From the NCBI RefSeq assembly GCF_002847445.1, contig NZ_CP025430.1, positions 3,921,113-3,985,112 on the forward strand: DNA of 64,000 nt. The letters run 5' to 3'. The notes below the pieces were generated by a model. The model searched no databases. It saw only the letters and a program-made list of their open reading frames with translations, and was not told the DNA's origin. Source of the stretch: Paracoccus zhejiangensis. Its GTDB lineage: Bacteria; Pseudomonadota; Alphaproteobacteria; Rhodobacterales; Rhodobacteraceae. Made by a program: the position numbers and the translations under genes. This document shows, piece by piece, positions 56,132 to 64,000 of this stretch (its first letter is position 1; every line of letters begins with the position of its first letter).

Positions 56132-57645
56132 CCAGCGGCATTCACCACGTCACCGGCCTGACCCGCAGCGTCCAGAAGAACGTCGATTTCTACAGCGGTT
56201 TCCTTGGGTTGCGGCTGGTCAAGCAGACCGGCGGCTATGAGGATGCCGAGCAGTTGCACCTGTTCTATGGCGATGCGCTTGGCAGTCCCGGCTCGGTCAT
56301 CACCTTTCTGGTCTGGGAGGCCGGATCGCCCGGTCGCGTGGGCCATGCGCAGGTGGGCGAGATCGCCTTTGCCGTGCCGCCCGCCAGCATCGGCGACTGG
56401 CTGCAACGGGCCATGGCCGCGCATGTCCCCGTCGAGGGGCCAAAGCGCGAGATGGGCGAGACCGTGCTGCGGCTGAAAGACCCGGACGGGATCATCGTCA
56501 AACTCGTGGGCATCGACATGCCCGCCGCCGCGCCGCTGCCCGATCCGATCGCGCCGACGCGCGTGCGCGGCGTCACCATCCTGACCGAGAATGCCGAGGC
56601 CACCGCCGAATTCGCCAGCCGTTTCGGCTATCGCCCCGGCCCGGTGGACGGGACCACAAGACGGCTGATCTCGGACAGCGATGTGCTGGATATCCGCGAT
56701 GCGCATGGCTTCTTCCCCGGCATTCCCGGCACCGGCACCTTTGACCATGTGGCCTTCCGCGCCCCGGATGTGGATGCCGTGCGGCAGATGCGGCTGTCGC
56801 TGCGCGACCATGACGGGCTGACCAATGTGCATGACCGGAAATACTTCCTGTCGCTCTATGTCCGCGAGCCCGCCGGAACGCTGTTCGAATATGCCACCGA
56901 TGCGCCGGGCTTTACCGTCGATGAGCCAGCCGAGCATCTGGGCGAGACCCTGCTGATCCCGCCGCGCGACGTGGCCCGGACCGAGGACCTCAAAGTCATG
57001 CTGCCGCAATTCGCCCGACCGGGCGAGGAAAGGATGCCGATGCGCGACCTGCCCTTCACCCACCGCTTCCACACGCCTGCGGACCCGGATGGCTCGGTCA
57101 TCGTGCTGCTGCACGGCACCGGCGGGAACGAGGCCGACCTGATGCCGCTGGCGGCGCGGCTGAACCCGCGTGCGACCCTGCTGGGTGTGCGCGGACGCTC
57201 GACCGAGGAGGGCATCAACCGCTGGTTCCGCCGCTTTGACGCGGTGACCTATGATCAGGAAGATATCCGTTCGGAATCCGAGGCTTTCGCGGCTTTCATC
57301 GAGGGCGCGATCCGCGGCTATGGGCTCGAGGCCGACAAGCTGACCTTCCTCGGCTATTCCAACGGGGCGAACCTGCTGGGCGCGATCATGGAGCTGCATC
57401 CGGGCGTGGTGCGGCAGGCGATCCTCTTGCGCGGGATCCAGGTGCTGGACGAAGTGCCCGCCGCCGATCTGACCGGCGCCCGCGTGCTGATGCTGAACGG
57501 CGCGCGCGATCCCTTTGCCAAGATGGCCCCGGCGCTGGAACAGGCGCTGCGTGCCGGCGGTGCCGAGGTCGAGGCGCAGACCCTGCCGGGTGGACATGAG
57601 CTGACCCCCGACGACCTGACCGCCGCCACCCGCTGGCTGGCCTGA
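56128..57645 (+). CDS. Fused ring-cleaving dioxygenase (MhqO-like) and alpha/beta hydrolase (MhqD-like)
   Basis: 505 residues. Residues 1-300 hold two VOC domains: GIHHVTGLTRSVQKNVDFYS (His), FDHVAFRAPDVDAV (His), GTLFEYATDAPGF (Glu), the Fe(II) triad of MhqO-type hydroquinone dioxygenases. Residues 315-505 are a phospholipase/carboxylesterase-type hydrolase: VIVLLHGTGGNEADLMPLAA, nucleophile LGYSNGANLLGA, Asp in NGARDPFAKM, His in GGHELT. In Bacillus subtilis, MhqO and MhqD are separate proteins of the mhqNOD quinone-stress operon. Here they are one chain with all catalytic residues present. ATGA overlap with gst. Confidence 0.88.
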   Translation: MTSGIHHVTGLTRSVQKNVDFYSGFLGLRLVKQTGGYEDAEQLHLFYGDALGSPGSVITFLVWEAGSPGRVGHAQVGEIAFAVPPASIGDWLQRAMAAHVPVEGPKREMGETVLRLKDPDGIIVKLVGIDMPAAAPLPDPIAPTRVRGVTILTENAEATAEFASRFGYRPGPVDGTTRRLISDSDVLDIRDAHGFFPGIPGTGTFDHVAFRAPDVDAVRQMRLSLRDHDGLTNVHDRKYFLSLYVREPAGTLFEYATDAPGFTVDEPAEHLGETLLIPPRDVARTEDLKVMLPQFARPGEERMPMRDLPFTHRFHTPADPDGSVIVLLHGTGGNEADLMPLAARLNPRATLLGVRGRSTEEGINRWFRRFDAVTYDQEDIRSESEAFAAFIEGAIRGYGLEADKLTFLGYSNGANLLGAIMELHPGVVRQAILLRGIQVLDEVPAADLTGARVLMLNGARDPFAKMAPALEQALRAGGAEVEAQTLPGGHELTPDDLTAATRWLA

Positions 57646-57667
57646 CCCCAATCAAGGAGAACCCGAC

Positions 57668-57985
57668 ATGTCCGAGATCACCATCACCAAGGAAGAAACC
57701 GACGCCCGCCACGGTCGCTATGTCGCGAAGATCGAGGGGATCGATGCCGAGGGCGAGATCACCTTCACCCATCGCGGCCCGAAGGTGATCAGCGCCGATC
57801 ATACCGGCGTGCCCGATGCCATGGGTGGCAAGGGCGTGGCCAAGGCCCTCTTGAACTTCATGCTGGATGACGCCAAGGCCAATGGCTTCCGCATCATCCC
57901 GGTCTGCCCCTATGTCCGCGCCCAATATGCGCGCCATGCGGAATGGTCGGATCTCTTCACCACCAAGCCGGGCGAGGATCCCTGA
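57668..57985 (+). CDS. GNAT-family N-acetyltransferase, small YjdJ type
   Basis: 105 residues with AAGGAG 10 nt upstream. Acetyl-CoA-binding region VPDAMGGKGVAKALLNFMLD, then ANGFRIIPVCPYVRAQYARH, the COG2388 minimal GNAT fold. Substrate unknown; this group is often near stress genes. Last gene of the gst-fusion-GNAT unit, convergent with the FMN reductase gene 6 bp away. Confidence 0.88.
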   Translation: MSEITITKEETDARHGRYVAKIEGIDAEGEITFTHRGPKVISADHTGVPDAMGGKGVAKALLNFMLDDAKANGFRIIPVCPYVRAQYARHAEWSDLFTTKPGEDP

Positions 57986-57991
57986 TCCGGC

Positions 57992-58534
57992 CTAGAGGCT
58001 GGCGGCAAAGCCTGCGACGAACTCGGTCAGCTGCTTGCGGGTGGCCGCGTCCTGCAGCTTGCCGTCCTGATCGAACAGCTGGCCGGCATGCGAGACCAGC
58101 ATCCGGCCCTCGAACCAGGGCTTGGTCCTGAGCGTCCGCAGCACCGGCAGCCAGCCGCTTTGCGCCTGCCCGGTGCCGAAGCCACCGGGCGAGGCACCCA
58201 GCACCGCGACCGGCTTGCCCACGAACATCTTCAGCCCCGGCCCGCGCGACATCCAGTCGATGGCGTTTTTGAAGACACCGGGAATGCCGTTGTTGTATTC
58301 GGGCGTGACCAGCAGAAGCCCGTCCGCCGCCTGCAGCTGCGCTTGCAGGGTCAGGACCGCAGGGGGCAGGCCATGCGCGGCCTCGGCATCGCCATCATAA
58401 AGCGGCACCTCGCGGATCGAGCCGATCTGGATCGTGGTATCCGCCGGCGCAACCTCGGCTGCGGCCCGGAGGAGGCCGGCATTGAACGAGCCGCGGCGCA
58501 GGCTGCCGGACAGCCCGAGGATGATCTTGGTCAT
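57992..58534 (-). CDS. NAD(P)H-dependent FMN reductase / quinone reductase
   Basis: 180 residues. Flavodoxin-like fold with LGLSGSLRRGSFNAGLLRAA (FMN phosphate loop) and VTPEYNNGIPGVFKNAIDWM (flavin ring contact), as in ChrR, ArsH and azobenzene reductases. It probably reduces quinones by two electrons, in keeping with neighbouring dioxygenases and GST. Own promoter presumed at 58535-58630; no box like those at 55411 and 59692 seen there. Confidence 0.9.
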   Translation of the reverse strand: MTKIILGLSGSLRRGSFNAGLLRAAAEVAPADTTIQIGSIREVPLYDGDAEAAHGLPPAVLTLQAQLQAADGLLLVTPEYNNGIPGVFKNAIDWMSRGPGLKMFVGKPVAVLGASPGGFGTGQAQSGWLPVLRTLRTKPWFEGRMLVSHAGQLFDQDGKLQDAATRKQLTEFVAGFAASL

Positions 58535-58629
58535 GTTTCGTCTCCGATTGGGTTGGGCGCATGAAAGCCGGGCAGGGGGGGATCGTCAACCGGGGGGCGG
58601 GGTGCTTTCCGGGTTGCGGATGGAAGAAG

Positions 58630-58651
58630 GGGGCGCCCTTTCGGGCGCCCC
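58630..58651 (-). terminator. Terminator between the MhqO-like gene and the FMN reductase gene
   Basis: GGGGCGCCC (58630-58638) pairs perfectly with GGGCGCCCC (58643-58651) around TTTC, 25 bp beyond the dioxygenase stop. The following CCTTCTTCC on the minus strand is a weak T tract. Confidence 0.6.
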
Positions 58652-58675
58652 TCCAATTCATCTCTCAAAACCCGA

Positions 58676-59617
58676 TCAATCCAGCGGCTTCAGCCCGGCC
58701 TCGATCTGCGCCCGGCGGGGTTCGAGGAACGGCGGCAGCGACAGGCCCTCGCCCATGGTTTCGCGCGGTTCGTCCACGGCGAAGCCTGGGCCGTCTGTGG
58801 CGATCTCGAACAGGTTGCCTCCGGGCTCGCGGAAATAGAGCGAGCGGAAATAGTAGCGTTCGACCTCGCCGGAACTCGGGATGCGGAACTGGTTCAGCCG
58901 CTCAGCCCATCCGGTGATGGCGGCCACGTCCGGGGTGCGGAAGGCGACGTGATGGACGGCACCGGCGCCCTGACGGGCGACCTGCAGACCGGGCTGAACC
59001 GCCACGTGAAGCTCGGCCGAGGGGCCGCCGGCGGCCATTTCGAAGACATGCACCTGTCCCTCGCCATCGGGGCTGGCATAGTCGCGGACTCGGCGCATGT
59101 TCATCACCGTGGTCAGCACCGCCTCGGTCGGCGCGAGCTCGGGGACTGAAATGGTGATCGGGCCAAGGCCGCGGATCTGGTGCTCGGCCGGGACCGGGCT
59201 GCGTTCCCACGGATGGGTTTCGCCGGGCTGGTCGGCGGTCAGGCGGAAGCGTTGGCCCTCGGGGTCCTCGAAATCGAGGCTGCCGCGACCGTCGAGCGGG
59301 GCGATGTCGCCGACGATCAGGCCCTTGTCGTTCAGCCGGCCGGCCCAGTAGTCGAGGCTGGACTCCGTGACGCGAAGTCCGGTGCGGCTGATCGAATGGG
59401 TGCCGCGACGTTCGCGGGCCACCGGCCAGTCGAAGAAGGTCAGGTCGGTGCCGGGGCTGCCGGCGCCATCGGCGAAGAACAGGTGATAGGCCGAGGTATC
59501 GTCCTGGTTCACCGTCTTCTTCACCCGGCGCAGGCCAAGCGTGTCGGTGTAGAAGCGGTTATTGGCGGGCGCATCGGCGGTGATGGCCGTCAGGTGGTGA
59601 ATGCCGGTGAGGTCCAT
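58676..59617 (-). CDS. Ring-cleaving dioxygenase, MhqO/glyoxalase family
   Basis: 313 residues, two tandem VOC domains. Fe(II) ligands: His in [20 protein letters not shown], His in [14 protein letters not shown], Glu in [18 protein letters not shown]. It should open hydroquinone- or catechol-like rings. It is a second copy of the dioxygenase half of the 56128 fusion gene but without a hydrolase; the two diverge well outside the motifs. Divergent from the lysR gene, over a LysR-type box. Confidence 0.9.
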   Translation of the reverse strand: MDLTGIHHLTAITADAPANNRFYTDTLGLRRVKKTVNQDDTSAYHLFFADGAGSPGTDLTFFDWPVARERRGTHSISRTGLRVTESSLDYWAGRLNDKGLIVGDIAPLDGRGSLDFEDPEGQRFRLTADQPGETHPWERSPVPAEHQIRGLGPITISVPELAPTEAVLTTVMNMRRVRDYASPDGEGQVHVFEMAAGGPSAELHVAVQPGLQVARQGAGAVHHVAFRTPDVAAITGWAERLNQFRIPSSGEVERYYFRSLYFREPGGNLFEIATDGPGFAVDEPRETMGEGLSLPPFLEPRRAQIEAGLKPLD

Positions 59618-59691
59618 GATGCTCTCCTTTTCGTTGCCCCCAATCTCGGGTGCGGTGCCGCGGGACGCCAGACGGCCATTTGCGATGACAG

Positions 59692-59710
59692 CGTTCGGGA
59701 ATTGCGAACG
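59692..59710. promoter_or_regulatory. LysR-type box in the dioxygenase/lysR divergent promoter
   Basis: CGTTCGGGAATTGCGAACG, arms CGTTCG and CGAACG with 7-bp centre; TCGGGAATTGCGA is a T-N11-A core. It is 26 bp before the lysR start and 75 bp before the dioxygenase start, the classic place for autoregulation plus activation. Related to 55411-55427. Confidence 0.7.
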
Positions 59711-59735
59711 GCGCCGGCCGCGCTATGCTGCCGCC

Positions 59736-60680
59736 ATGCGCTATAGTCTCGATGAAATCTCGACCTTCCTTGCTGTCATGGAACTGGGCACGGTCACTGC
59801 CGCCGCCGCCCGGTTGAACCTGTCGAAATCGGTGATCTCGAAGCGGATCGGCGATTTCGAGACCGCCGTGGGCGCGGCCCTGTTCCGCCGCCATGCCGGC
59901 CGCATCAGCCCGACCGAGGCCGCCCTGCGGCTGGCCGAACGGCTGCGTCCGGCGCTGGCGGAACTCACTGCCGCAACCGAAAGCGCGGCGTGGGGGATGG
60001 ATGGCGCGGCGCCCTTGCGCGGCAGCCTGTCCATCGCAGCGCCGATGAGCTTTGGCACCATGCATCTGTCGGCGATCCTTGCGCGTTTCGCCGCCGCCCA
60101 TCCGGGGCTGGAGCTGCGCATTGATTACGATGACCGCGCCCGCGATCTGGCCCGCGACGGTTTCGATCTCGGCATCCGCATCGGCGATGCGCGGGACGGG
60201 GCGCTGATCGCCCGCAAGCTCTGCGAGGACCGGCAGGTCGCCTGCGCCAGCCCGGATTACCTGGCGCGGCATGGTGTGCCGTCGGGTCTGGCCGATCTGC
60301 GCGATCATCAGGTCATCGGCTACAGCCATATCCCCGATGCGCAGCTCTGGCAGTTTCGGCAGGGCGGGCGGATGATCTCGCCGCAGGTCTCGAGCCGGCT
60401 GAGCCTGAACAATGGCGAGGCGATGCGCGAGATGGCGATTGCGGGCGTCGGGCTGGCGATGCTGCCGGGCTTCATCGTCGCCGATGCGCTGCGCGACGGG
60501 CGCTTGCAGCGGGTGCTGTCCGACTACGAGACCCGCGCCCTGCCGGTCATGGCCGTCTGGCCGCCGGTCACGCCGATGCCCGCGAAGCTCAGGGCATTGG
60601 TGGACCATCTGGCGGCGGAACTGGCGGATGGCGGGCCGTGGCAGGAGGTGGTTGGGTCGGTCGCTGACCCGGCGGGCTGA
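59736..60680 (+). CDS. LysR-family transcriptional regulator
   Basis: 314 residues from ATG 59736; the frame is open upstream but the family N-terminus MRYSLDEISTFLAVMELGTV fixes the start. HTH: TAAAARLNLSKSVISKRIGD; effector domain begins RGSLSIAAPMSFGTMHLSAI. It resembles the CrgA/DmlR group that responds to small aromatic or redox ligands. Divergent from the MhqO-like gene; likely senses quinone or related stress and controls both boxed promoters. Confidence 0.9.
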   Translation: MRYSLDEISTFLAVMELGTVTAAAARLNLSKSVISKRIGDFETAVGAALFRRHAGRISPTEAALRLAERLRPALAELTAATESAAWGMDGAAPLRGSLSIAAPMSFGTMHLSAILARFAAAHPGLELRIDYDDRARDLARDGFDLGIRIGDARDGALIARKLCEDRQVACASPDYLARHGVPSGLADLRDHQVIGYSHIPDAQLWQFRQGGRMISPQVSSRLSLNNGEAMREMAIAGVGLAMLPGFIVADALRDGRLQRVLSDYETRALPVMAVWPPVTPMPAKLRALVDHLAAELADGGPWQEVVGSVADPAG

Positions 60681-60724
60681 CGCAATCGATTCCGTGTCAG
60701 GTGGCTGAACAATCGTAAGAAAAA

Positions 60725-60747
60725 CCCCGCCATCGTCGATGGCGGGG
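60725..60747 (-). terminator. Terminator of the sugar ABC transporter operon
   Basis: CCCCGCCATCG (60725-60735) pairs with CGATGGCGGGG (60737-60747). On the minus strand TTTTTCTT follows, 25 bp beyond the binding-protein stop; on the plus strand there is no T-run. Confidence 0.85.
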
Positions 60748-60771
60748 GCACTCGTCACAATCTGCGTTCGT

Positions 60772-61734
60772 TCAGAACGGGCTGTCGGGATAGTAGAACT
60801 GTTCCGCATTCTCCGGCGTGATCAGCTGGCTGCCGATGATGAAGCGGCCGGTCATTGGCGCGTTCGAGACGAAGCGCAGGGCGGTCATCTCGATGGCCGA
60901 GGAGATCAGCGCCGGCGGGTAGGTCACGTTCACCGGCAGTTGCGGGTCGCCGTCCATGATGCGCTTGACGATTTCCTTCATTCCCGCGCCGCCGATCACC
61001 CACATTTCCTCGCTGCGGTTGGCGGCGGCGATGGCCTCCATGACGCCGACGGCCATGTCGTCATCGGCGGCCCAGACCGCGTCGATCTCGGGATATTTCG
61101 ACAGGTAGTCCTGCATGACGGTGAAGGCGTCGTCGCGGTTCCAGTTGCCGTGCTGCATGTCGAGGATCTCGATCTCCGAGCCCTCCAGCGCCGCCTGGAA
61201 AGCCTCGACCCGTTCATTGTCGAGCGTGGTCGGGATGCCGCGCAGGACCACAACCTTGCTGCCGGCTTCCAGATTGTCGCGGAAATACTCGCCCGCGACC
61301 CGGCCAAAGGCGGTGTTGTCACCGGCGACATAGAGGTCTTCGATGCCTTCCTGCGACAGGCCGCGATCGACCACGGTGACGAATTTGCCGGCTTCCTTCA
61401 CTGCGGCGACCGGGGCGGTCAGCGGCTCGGATTCGAAGGGCAGGACGACGAGGCCGTCGATGTTGCGGGTGGCCATCATGTCCTCGATATCGGCGACCTG
61501 CTTGGCGGAATCGCCTGCCGTGGCCAGCACAAACTCGAGGTTCGGATAGGCGGCGCTGAGGCGTTCGATGCTGTCCTGCGCGTGCCAGTTCAGCCCGCCC
61601 ATGAAGCCATGCGTGGCCGAGGGGATCGAGACCCCGATGACCTTTTTCTCGGCATCCTGCGCGACGGCTGCGCCTGCGCCCATGCCCAGCAGGGCGGCCA
61701 GCGCCGTTGCCTTCATCAGATTTCTGCGGTTCAT
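60772..61734 (-). CDS. Sugar ABC transporter substrate-binding protein (RbsB-like)
   Basis: 320 residues. Signal peptide MNRRNLMKATALAALLGMGA, cleaved after AVA before QDAEK. Type I periplasmic fold: KVIGVSIPSATHGFMGGLNW, NIDGLVVLPFESEPLTAPVA, VDRGLSQEGIEDLYVAGDNT and DAVWAADDDMAVGVMEAI. The ligand is a pentose or related sugar or polyol; exact identity not visible. Last gene of the ATPase-permease-binding-protein operon. Confidence 0.92.
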   Translation of the reverse strand: MNRRNLMKATALAALLGMGAGAAVAQDAEKKVIGVSIPSATHGFMGGLNWHAQDSIERLSAAYPNLEFVLATAGDSAKQVADIEDMMATRNIDGLVVLPFESEPLTAPVAAVKEAGKFVTVVDRGLSQEGIEDLYVAGDNTAFGRVAGEYFRDNLEAGSKVVVLRGIPTTLDNERVEAFQAALEGSEIEILDMQHGNWNRDDAFTVMQDYLSKYPEIDAVWAADDDMAVGVMEAIAAANRSEEMWVIGGAGMKEIVKRIMDGDPQLPVNVTYPPALISSAIEMTALRFVSNAPMTGRFIIGSQLITPENAEQFYYPDSPF

Positions 61735-61760
61735 GAATTCCTCCCGGTTTATCAGAATTT

Positions 61761-62729
61761 CTACCGCTCGTCGGCGGTGCGTTTCTCCCGCTGCAAGACG
61801 ACAGCAAGAACGATGATGACCCCCTGGATCGCCCCGTTCAGATAGGGGCTCACCAGATCGGCCAGATTGAGGATGTTGTCGATCAGGGACAGGATCAGCA
61901 CACCGACCACGGTGCCCCAGACCCGGCCCGTCCCGCCCTTCAGCGCGGTGCCGCCGATGATGACGGCGGCGATCGCCTCGAGTTCCCAGAGCGTGCCGGT
62001 CGAGCCCGAGGCCGAGCCGAGGCGGGGGACGTAAAGCACGGTGGCCAACCCGACCAGCAGGCCCAGAAGCACATAGGTCATCAGCTTGACGCGGTTGACG
62101 TCGATGGCCGAATAGCGCGCCACCCGGTCATTCGAGCCGATGGCCTCGACATGGCGGCCAAAGCGGGAATGGCGCATGATCCATTCGCCGACGATCGCCG
62201 TCAGGGCAAAGGCGATGATCGGCCAGGTGATCCAGCCGATGCCGCCGTAGTAGACCGGCCGGGCCAGCGTGCGCAGGCCGTAATCGAGACTCAGCGTGCC
62301 GCCATCGGCCATCCAGGTGATCAGCGAGCGGAAGATGCCCATGGTGCCCAGGGTGACGATGAAGGGCTCGATCCGCGCCTTGGTGATCAGCGCGCCGTTC
62401 AGATAGCCCGCCGCGATGCCGCCGAGGATGCAGACGATCATGCCAAGGATGATCGTGCCCCAGTTCTCGCCGACCGAGGGCAAAGCGAAGTTCATCGCGA
62501 TGATGGCGATGCCTGCCAGAAACGCCGCCATCGAGCCGACCGACAGGTCGAGCCCGCCGGCGGTGATGACGAAGGTCATGCCGACCGCGATCATGCCGAT
62601 GAAAGCCGAGCGCGCCAGAACATTGGTGATATTGGCCGGGGCCAGAAAGGCCGGGTTCAGCAGCGCGCCGAGGATGATCAGCGCGACCAGCGCGACCAGC
62701 GGGCCAAGGGTATGCAGATCCAGTTTCAT
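61761..62729 (-). CDS. Sugar ABC transporter permease (RbsC-like)
   Basis: 322 residues, about nine membrane segments. Motifs FIGMIAVGMTFVITAGGLDL, SVGSMAAFLAGIA, and GSNDRVARYSAIDVNRVKLM are typical of ribose-type permeases; ELEAIAAVIIGGTALKGGTG is near the end. ATGA overlap with the ATPase gene; 26 bp before the binding-protein gene. Confidence 0.93.
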   Translation of the reverse strand: MKLDLHTLGPLVALVALIILGALLNPAFLAPANITNVLARSAFIGMIAVGMTFVITAGGLDLSVGSMAAFLAGIAIIAMNFALPSVGENWGTIILGMIVCILGGIAAGYLNGALITKARIEPFIVTLGTMGIFRSLITWMADGGTLSLDYGLRTLARPVYYGGIGWITWPIIAFALTAIVGEWIMRHSRFGRHVEAIGSNDRVARYSAIDVNRVKLMTYVLLGLLVGLATVLYVPRLGSASGSTGTLWELEAIAAVIIGGTALKGGTGRVWGTVVGVLILSLIDNILNLADLVSPYLNGAIQGVIIVLAVVLQREKRTADER

Positions 62730-64000
62730 GCGGCCTCTCCGGTCACGCCCATGGCAAGGCGGACGATGTTGTCTTCAGTCATGGCATTGCCCTCGACGGC
62801 GCCGGCCAGCCGGCCCTCGCGCATCACCAGCACGCGGTCCGAGAGGCCGATCACCTCGGTCATCTCGCTGCTGATGACGATCAGGCTGCGGCCCTCGGCG
62901 GCGAGGTCGCGGATGAAGGCATAGATCTGCGCCTTGGTGCCGACATCGATCCCGCGCGTCGGTTCGTCGATGATGATGATCTGCGGGTCCGGCAGCATGG
63001 TCTTGGCCAGAAGCAGCTTTTGCTGATTCCCGCCCGATAGCTTGCCCGCCACCATGTCGCGGCGGGGGGCGCGGAGGTCGAAATCCGTGGTGGCCTTGTC
63101 CAGCGCTGCATCCTCGGCCGCGACATCCAGCCGCCAGGTGCCGAAGCGCTCCAGCGTGGCCAGCGTCAGGTTCTCGCGCAACCCCTTGTCCAGCAGCAGC
63201 CCGGCCTCCTTGCGGTCCTCGGTCAAATAGGCGAGGCCAGCGGCGAAGGCGTCGCGCAGGCTGGTGATCTGGACTGACTGGCCGCCGACGCGGATCTCGC
63301 CCGACGCGTCGCGCAGCCCGACGATGCCCTCGGCCAGTTCGGTCCGGCCCGAGCCGACCAGCCCGGCAATGCCCAGCACCTCGCCCTTTCTGAGCGTCAG
63401 GCTGACGCCATGAACCTTGCCCGGCACGGTCAGGTTGGTGATCTGCAGGGCGGGTTCTTCGGACGGGTTGCCCTTCGGCGGATAGAAATCCTGCAATTCG
63501 CGCCCGACCATGGCGGCGGCCATGCCGTCCTCGGTCAGTTCGCCGCGGAGCGCCTGACGCACCACGCGACCGTCGCGCAAGACGGTGATGCGGTCGGCCA
63601 GATGCGCCACCTCGTCCAGCCGGTGCGAGCAGTAAAGGATCGCCACGCCTTCGCCGCGCAGCCGGTCGATCTGTTCGTAAAGGCTGCCGACCTCGCGATG
63701 CGTCAGCACGGCGCTCGGTTCATCCATGATGAGGACGCGAGGATTGCGCGACAGCGCCTTGGCGATCTCGACCATCTGCCGGTCGGGGACCGAAAGCTCG
63801 CGGATCAGCGTGCCGGGGTCGATGGGGCTGTGCAGCCTGTCCAGTAGATTGGCGGTGGCGGCGCGCATCGCGCTGTGGTCCAGCCGGAAGCCGCCCAATT
63901 CGCGGCCAAGGAACACGTTCGCCGCGACGGTCAGGTCGGCGGCAAGATTGAATTCCTGATGGATGACCACGATGCCCTGCGCCTCGGCTTCGGGGCCGCT
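62726..64000 (-). CDS. Sugar ABC transporter ATPase, two-domain RbsA type (5' end outside window)
   Basis: About 424 C-terminal residues are visible; the reading frame continues past 64000 (SGPEAEAQGIVVIHQEFNL). The first nucleotide-binding domain shows VLIMDEPSAVLTHREV; the second has a degenerate P-loop GLVGSGRTELAEGI, signature KLSGGNQQKLLLAKTM and Walker B IIIDEPTRGIDVGTKAQIY. Both halves of a fused sugar-importer ATPase of the carbohydrate CUT2 class. Confidence 0.93.
   Translation of the reverse strand, partial: SGPEAEAQGIVVIHQEFNLAADLTVAANVFLGRELGGFRLDHSAMRAATANLLDRLHSPIDPGTLIRELSVPDRQMVEIAKALSRNPRVLIMDEPSAVLTHREVGSLYEQIDRLRGEGVAILYCSHRLDEVAHLADRITVLRDGRVVRQALRGELTEDGMAAAMVGRELQDFYPPKGNPSEEPALQITNLTVPGKVHGVSLTLRKGEVLGIAGLVGSGRTELAEGIVGLRDASGEIRVGGQSVQITSLRDAFAAGLAYLTEDRKEAGLLLDKGLRENLTLATLERFGTWRLDVAAEDAALDKATTDFDLRAPRRDMVAGKLSGGNQQKLLLAKTMLPDPQIIIIDEPTRGIDVGTKAQIYAFIRDLAAEGRSLIVISSEMTEVIGLSDRVLVMREGRLAGAVEGNAMTEDNIVRLAMGVTGEAA

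Overview
The window is high-GC (roughly two thirds GC by eye) alphaproteobacterial chromosome, most likely from a Paracoccus-like member of the Rhodobacteraceae. The support is the general amino-acid transporter aapJQMP, an ATP12-type F1 assembly chaperone, a long-chain-type LuxI/LuxR pair, the yidC-MOSC-engB-argB block in chained overlapping genes, a zinc-type adenylate kinase, and a short conserved 3' motif after aapP that resembles rhodobacteral intergenic sequence. Genus is an inference from gene order and protein character, not from a database search.

Layout. 1-5.4 kb: a putative betaine or N-methyl-amino-acid catabolic locus (FMN/Fe-S demethylase-like oxidoreductase, an unusual enolase-superfamily enzyme, a TetR regulator with palindromic operators, a BCCT uptake carrier). 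5.5-7.3 kb: a lipoprotein lytic transglycosylase and a subtilisin-family protease. 7.6-13.0 kb: the end of the ribosomal spc/alpha operons (rplO-secY-adk, then rpsM-rpsK-rpoA-rplQ) with terminators. 13.2-14.5 kb: a luxR-luxI quorum-sensing pair. 14.6-18.7 kb: rarA, then crcB-rluC-HAD phosphatase-ATP12 chaperone in a chain of 4-bp overlaps. 18.9-23.5 kb: aapJQMP. 23.6-32.4 kb (minus strand): sixA, an Fe-S protein, argB, engB, MOSC, yidC, an EAL protein, ttcA, a 32-residue membrane peptide, yidD, rnpA and rpmH. 32.6-34.1 kb: an orphan histidine kinase.

34.1-46.0 kb is an 11.8-kb integrative element in tRNA-Arg(ACG). It is bounded by a 47-bp direct repeat copied from the 3' part of the tRNA. The recognisable core is a tyrosine integrase, an AlpA-type regulator, a 65-residue ORF and a DUF927 primase/helicase-like ATPase, which resembles a P4/PICI-type phage satellite. 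It is badly decayed: more than half is IS DNA (IS5/IS427 group, IS5 remnants, IS3, IS21, IS256). An IS256-type element splits the integrase, with a clean 8-bp target duplication; removing the element and one copy of the duplication restores the reading frame exactly. Tandem 11-bp repeats near both ends are candidate integrase arm sites.

46.1-60.7 kb returns to chromosome: a SRAP/YedK-type protein, an RND efflux pump with its adaptor (no outer-membrane factor beside it), selD, an FAD oxidoreductase, then an apparent quinone/catechol detoxification cluster. That cluster has pirin, a glutathione transferase, a natural fusion of an MhqO-like dioxygenase with an MhqD-like hydrolase, a small acetyltransferase, an FMN quinone reductase, a second MhqO-like dioxygenase and a LysR regulator. 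The two divergent promoters of this cluster carry closely related 17-bp inverted repeats with a T-N11-A core, so one LysR protein may control the whole set. 60.8-64.0 kb is a ribose-type sugar ABC transporter running off the right edge.

The best candidates for something not previously described are the fused MhqO-MhqD enzyme with its shared operator, the betaine-locus enolase that has lost the glucarate-dehydratase catalytic dyad, and the IS-inactivated but reversible satellite element.
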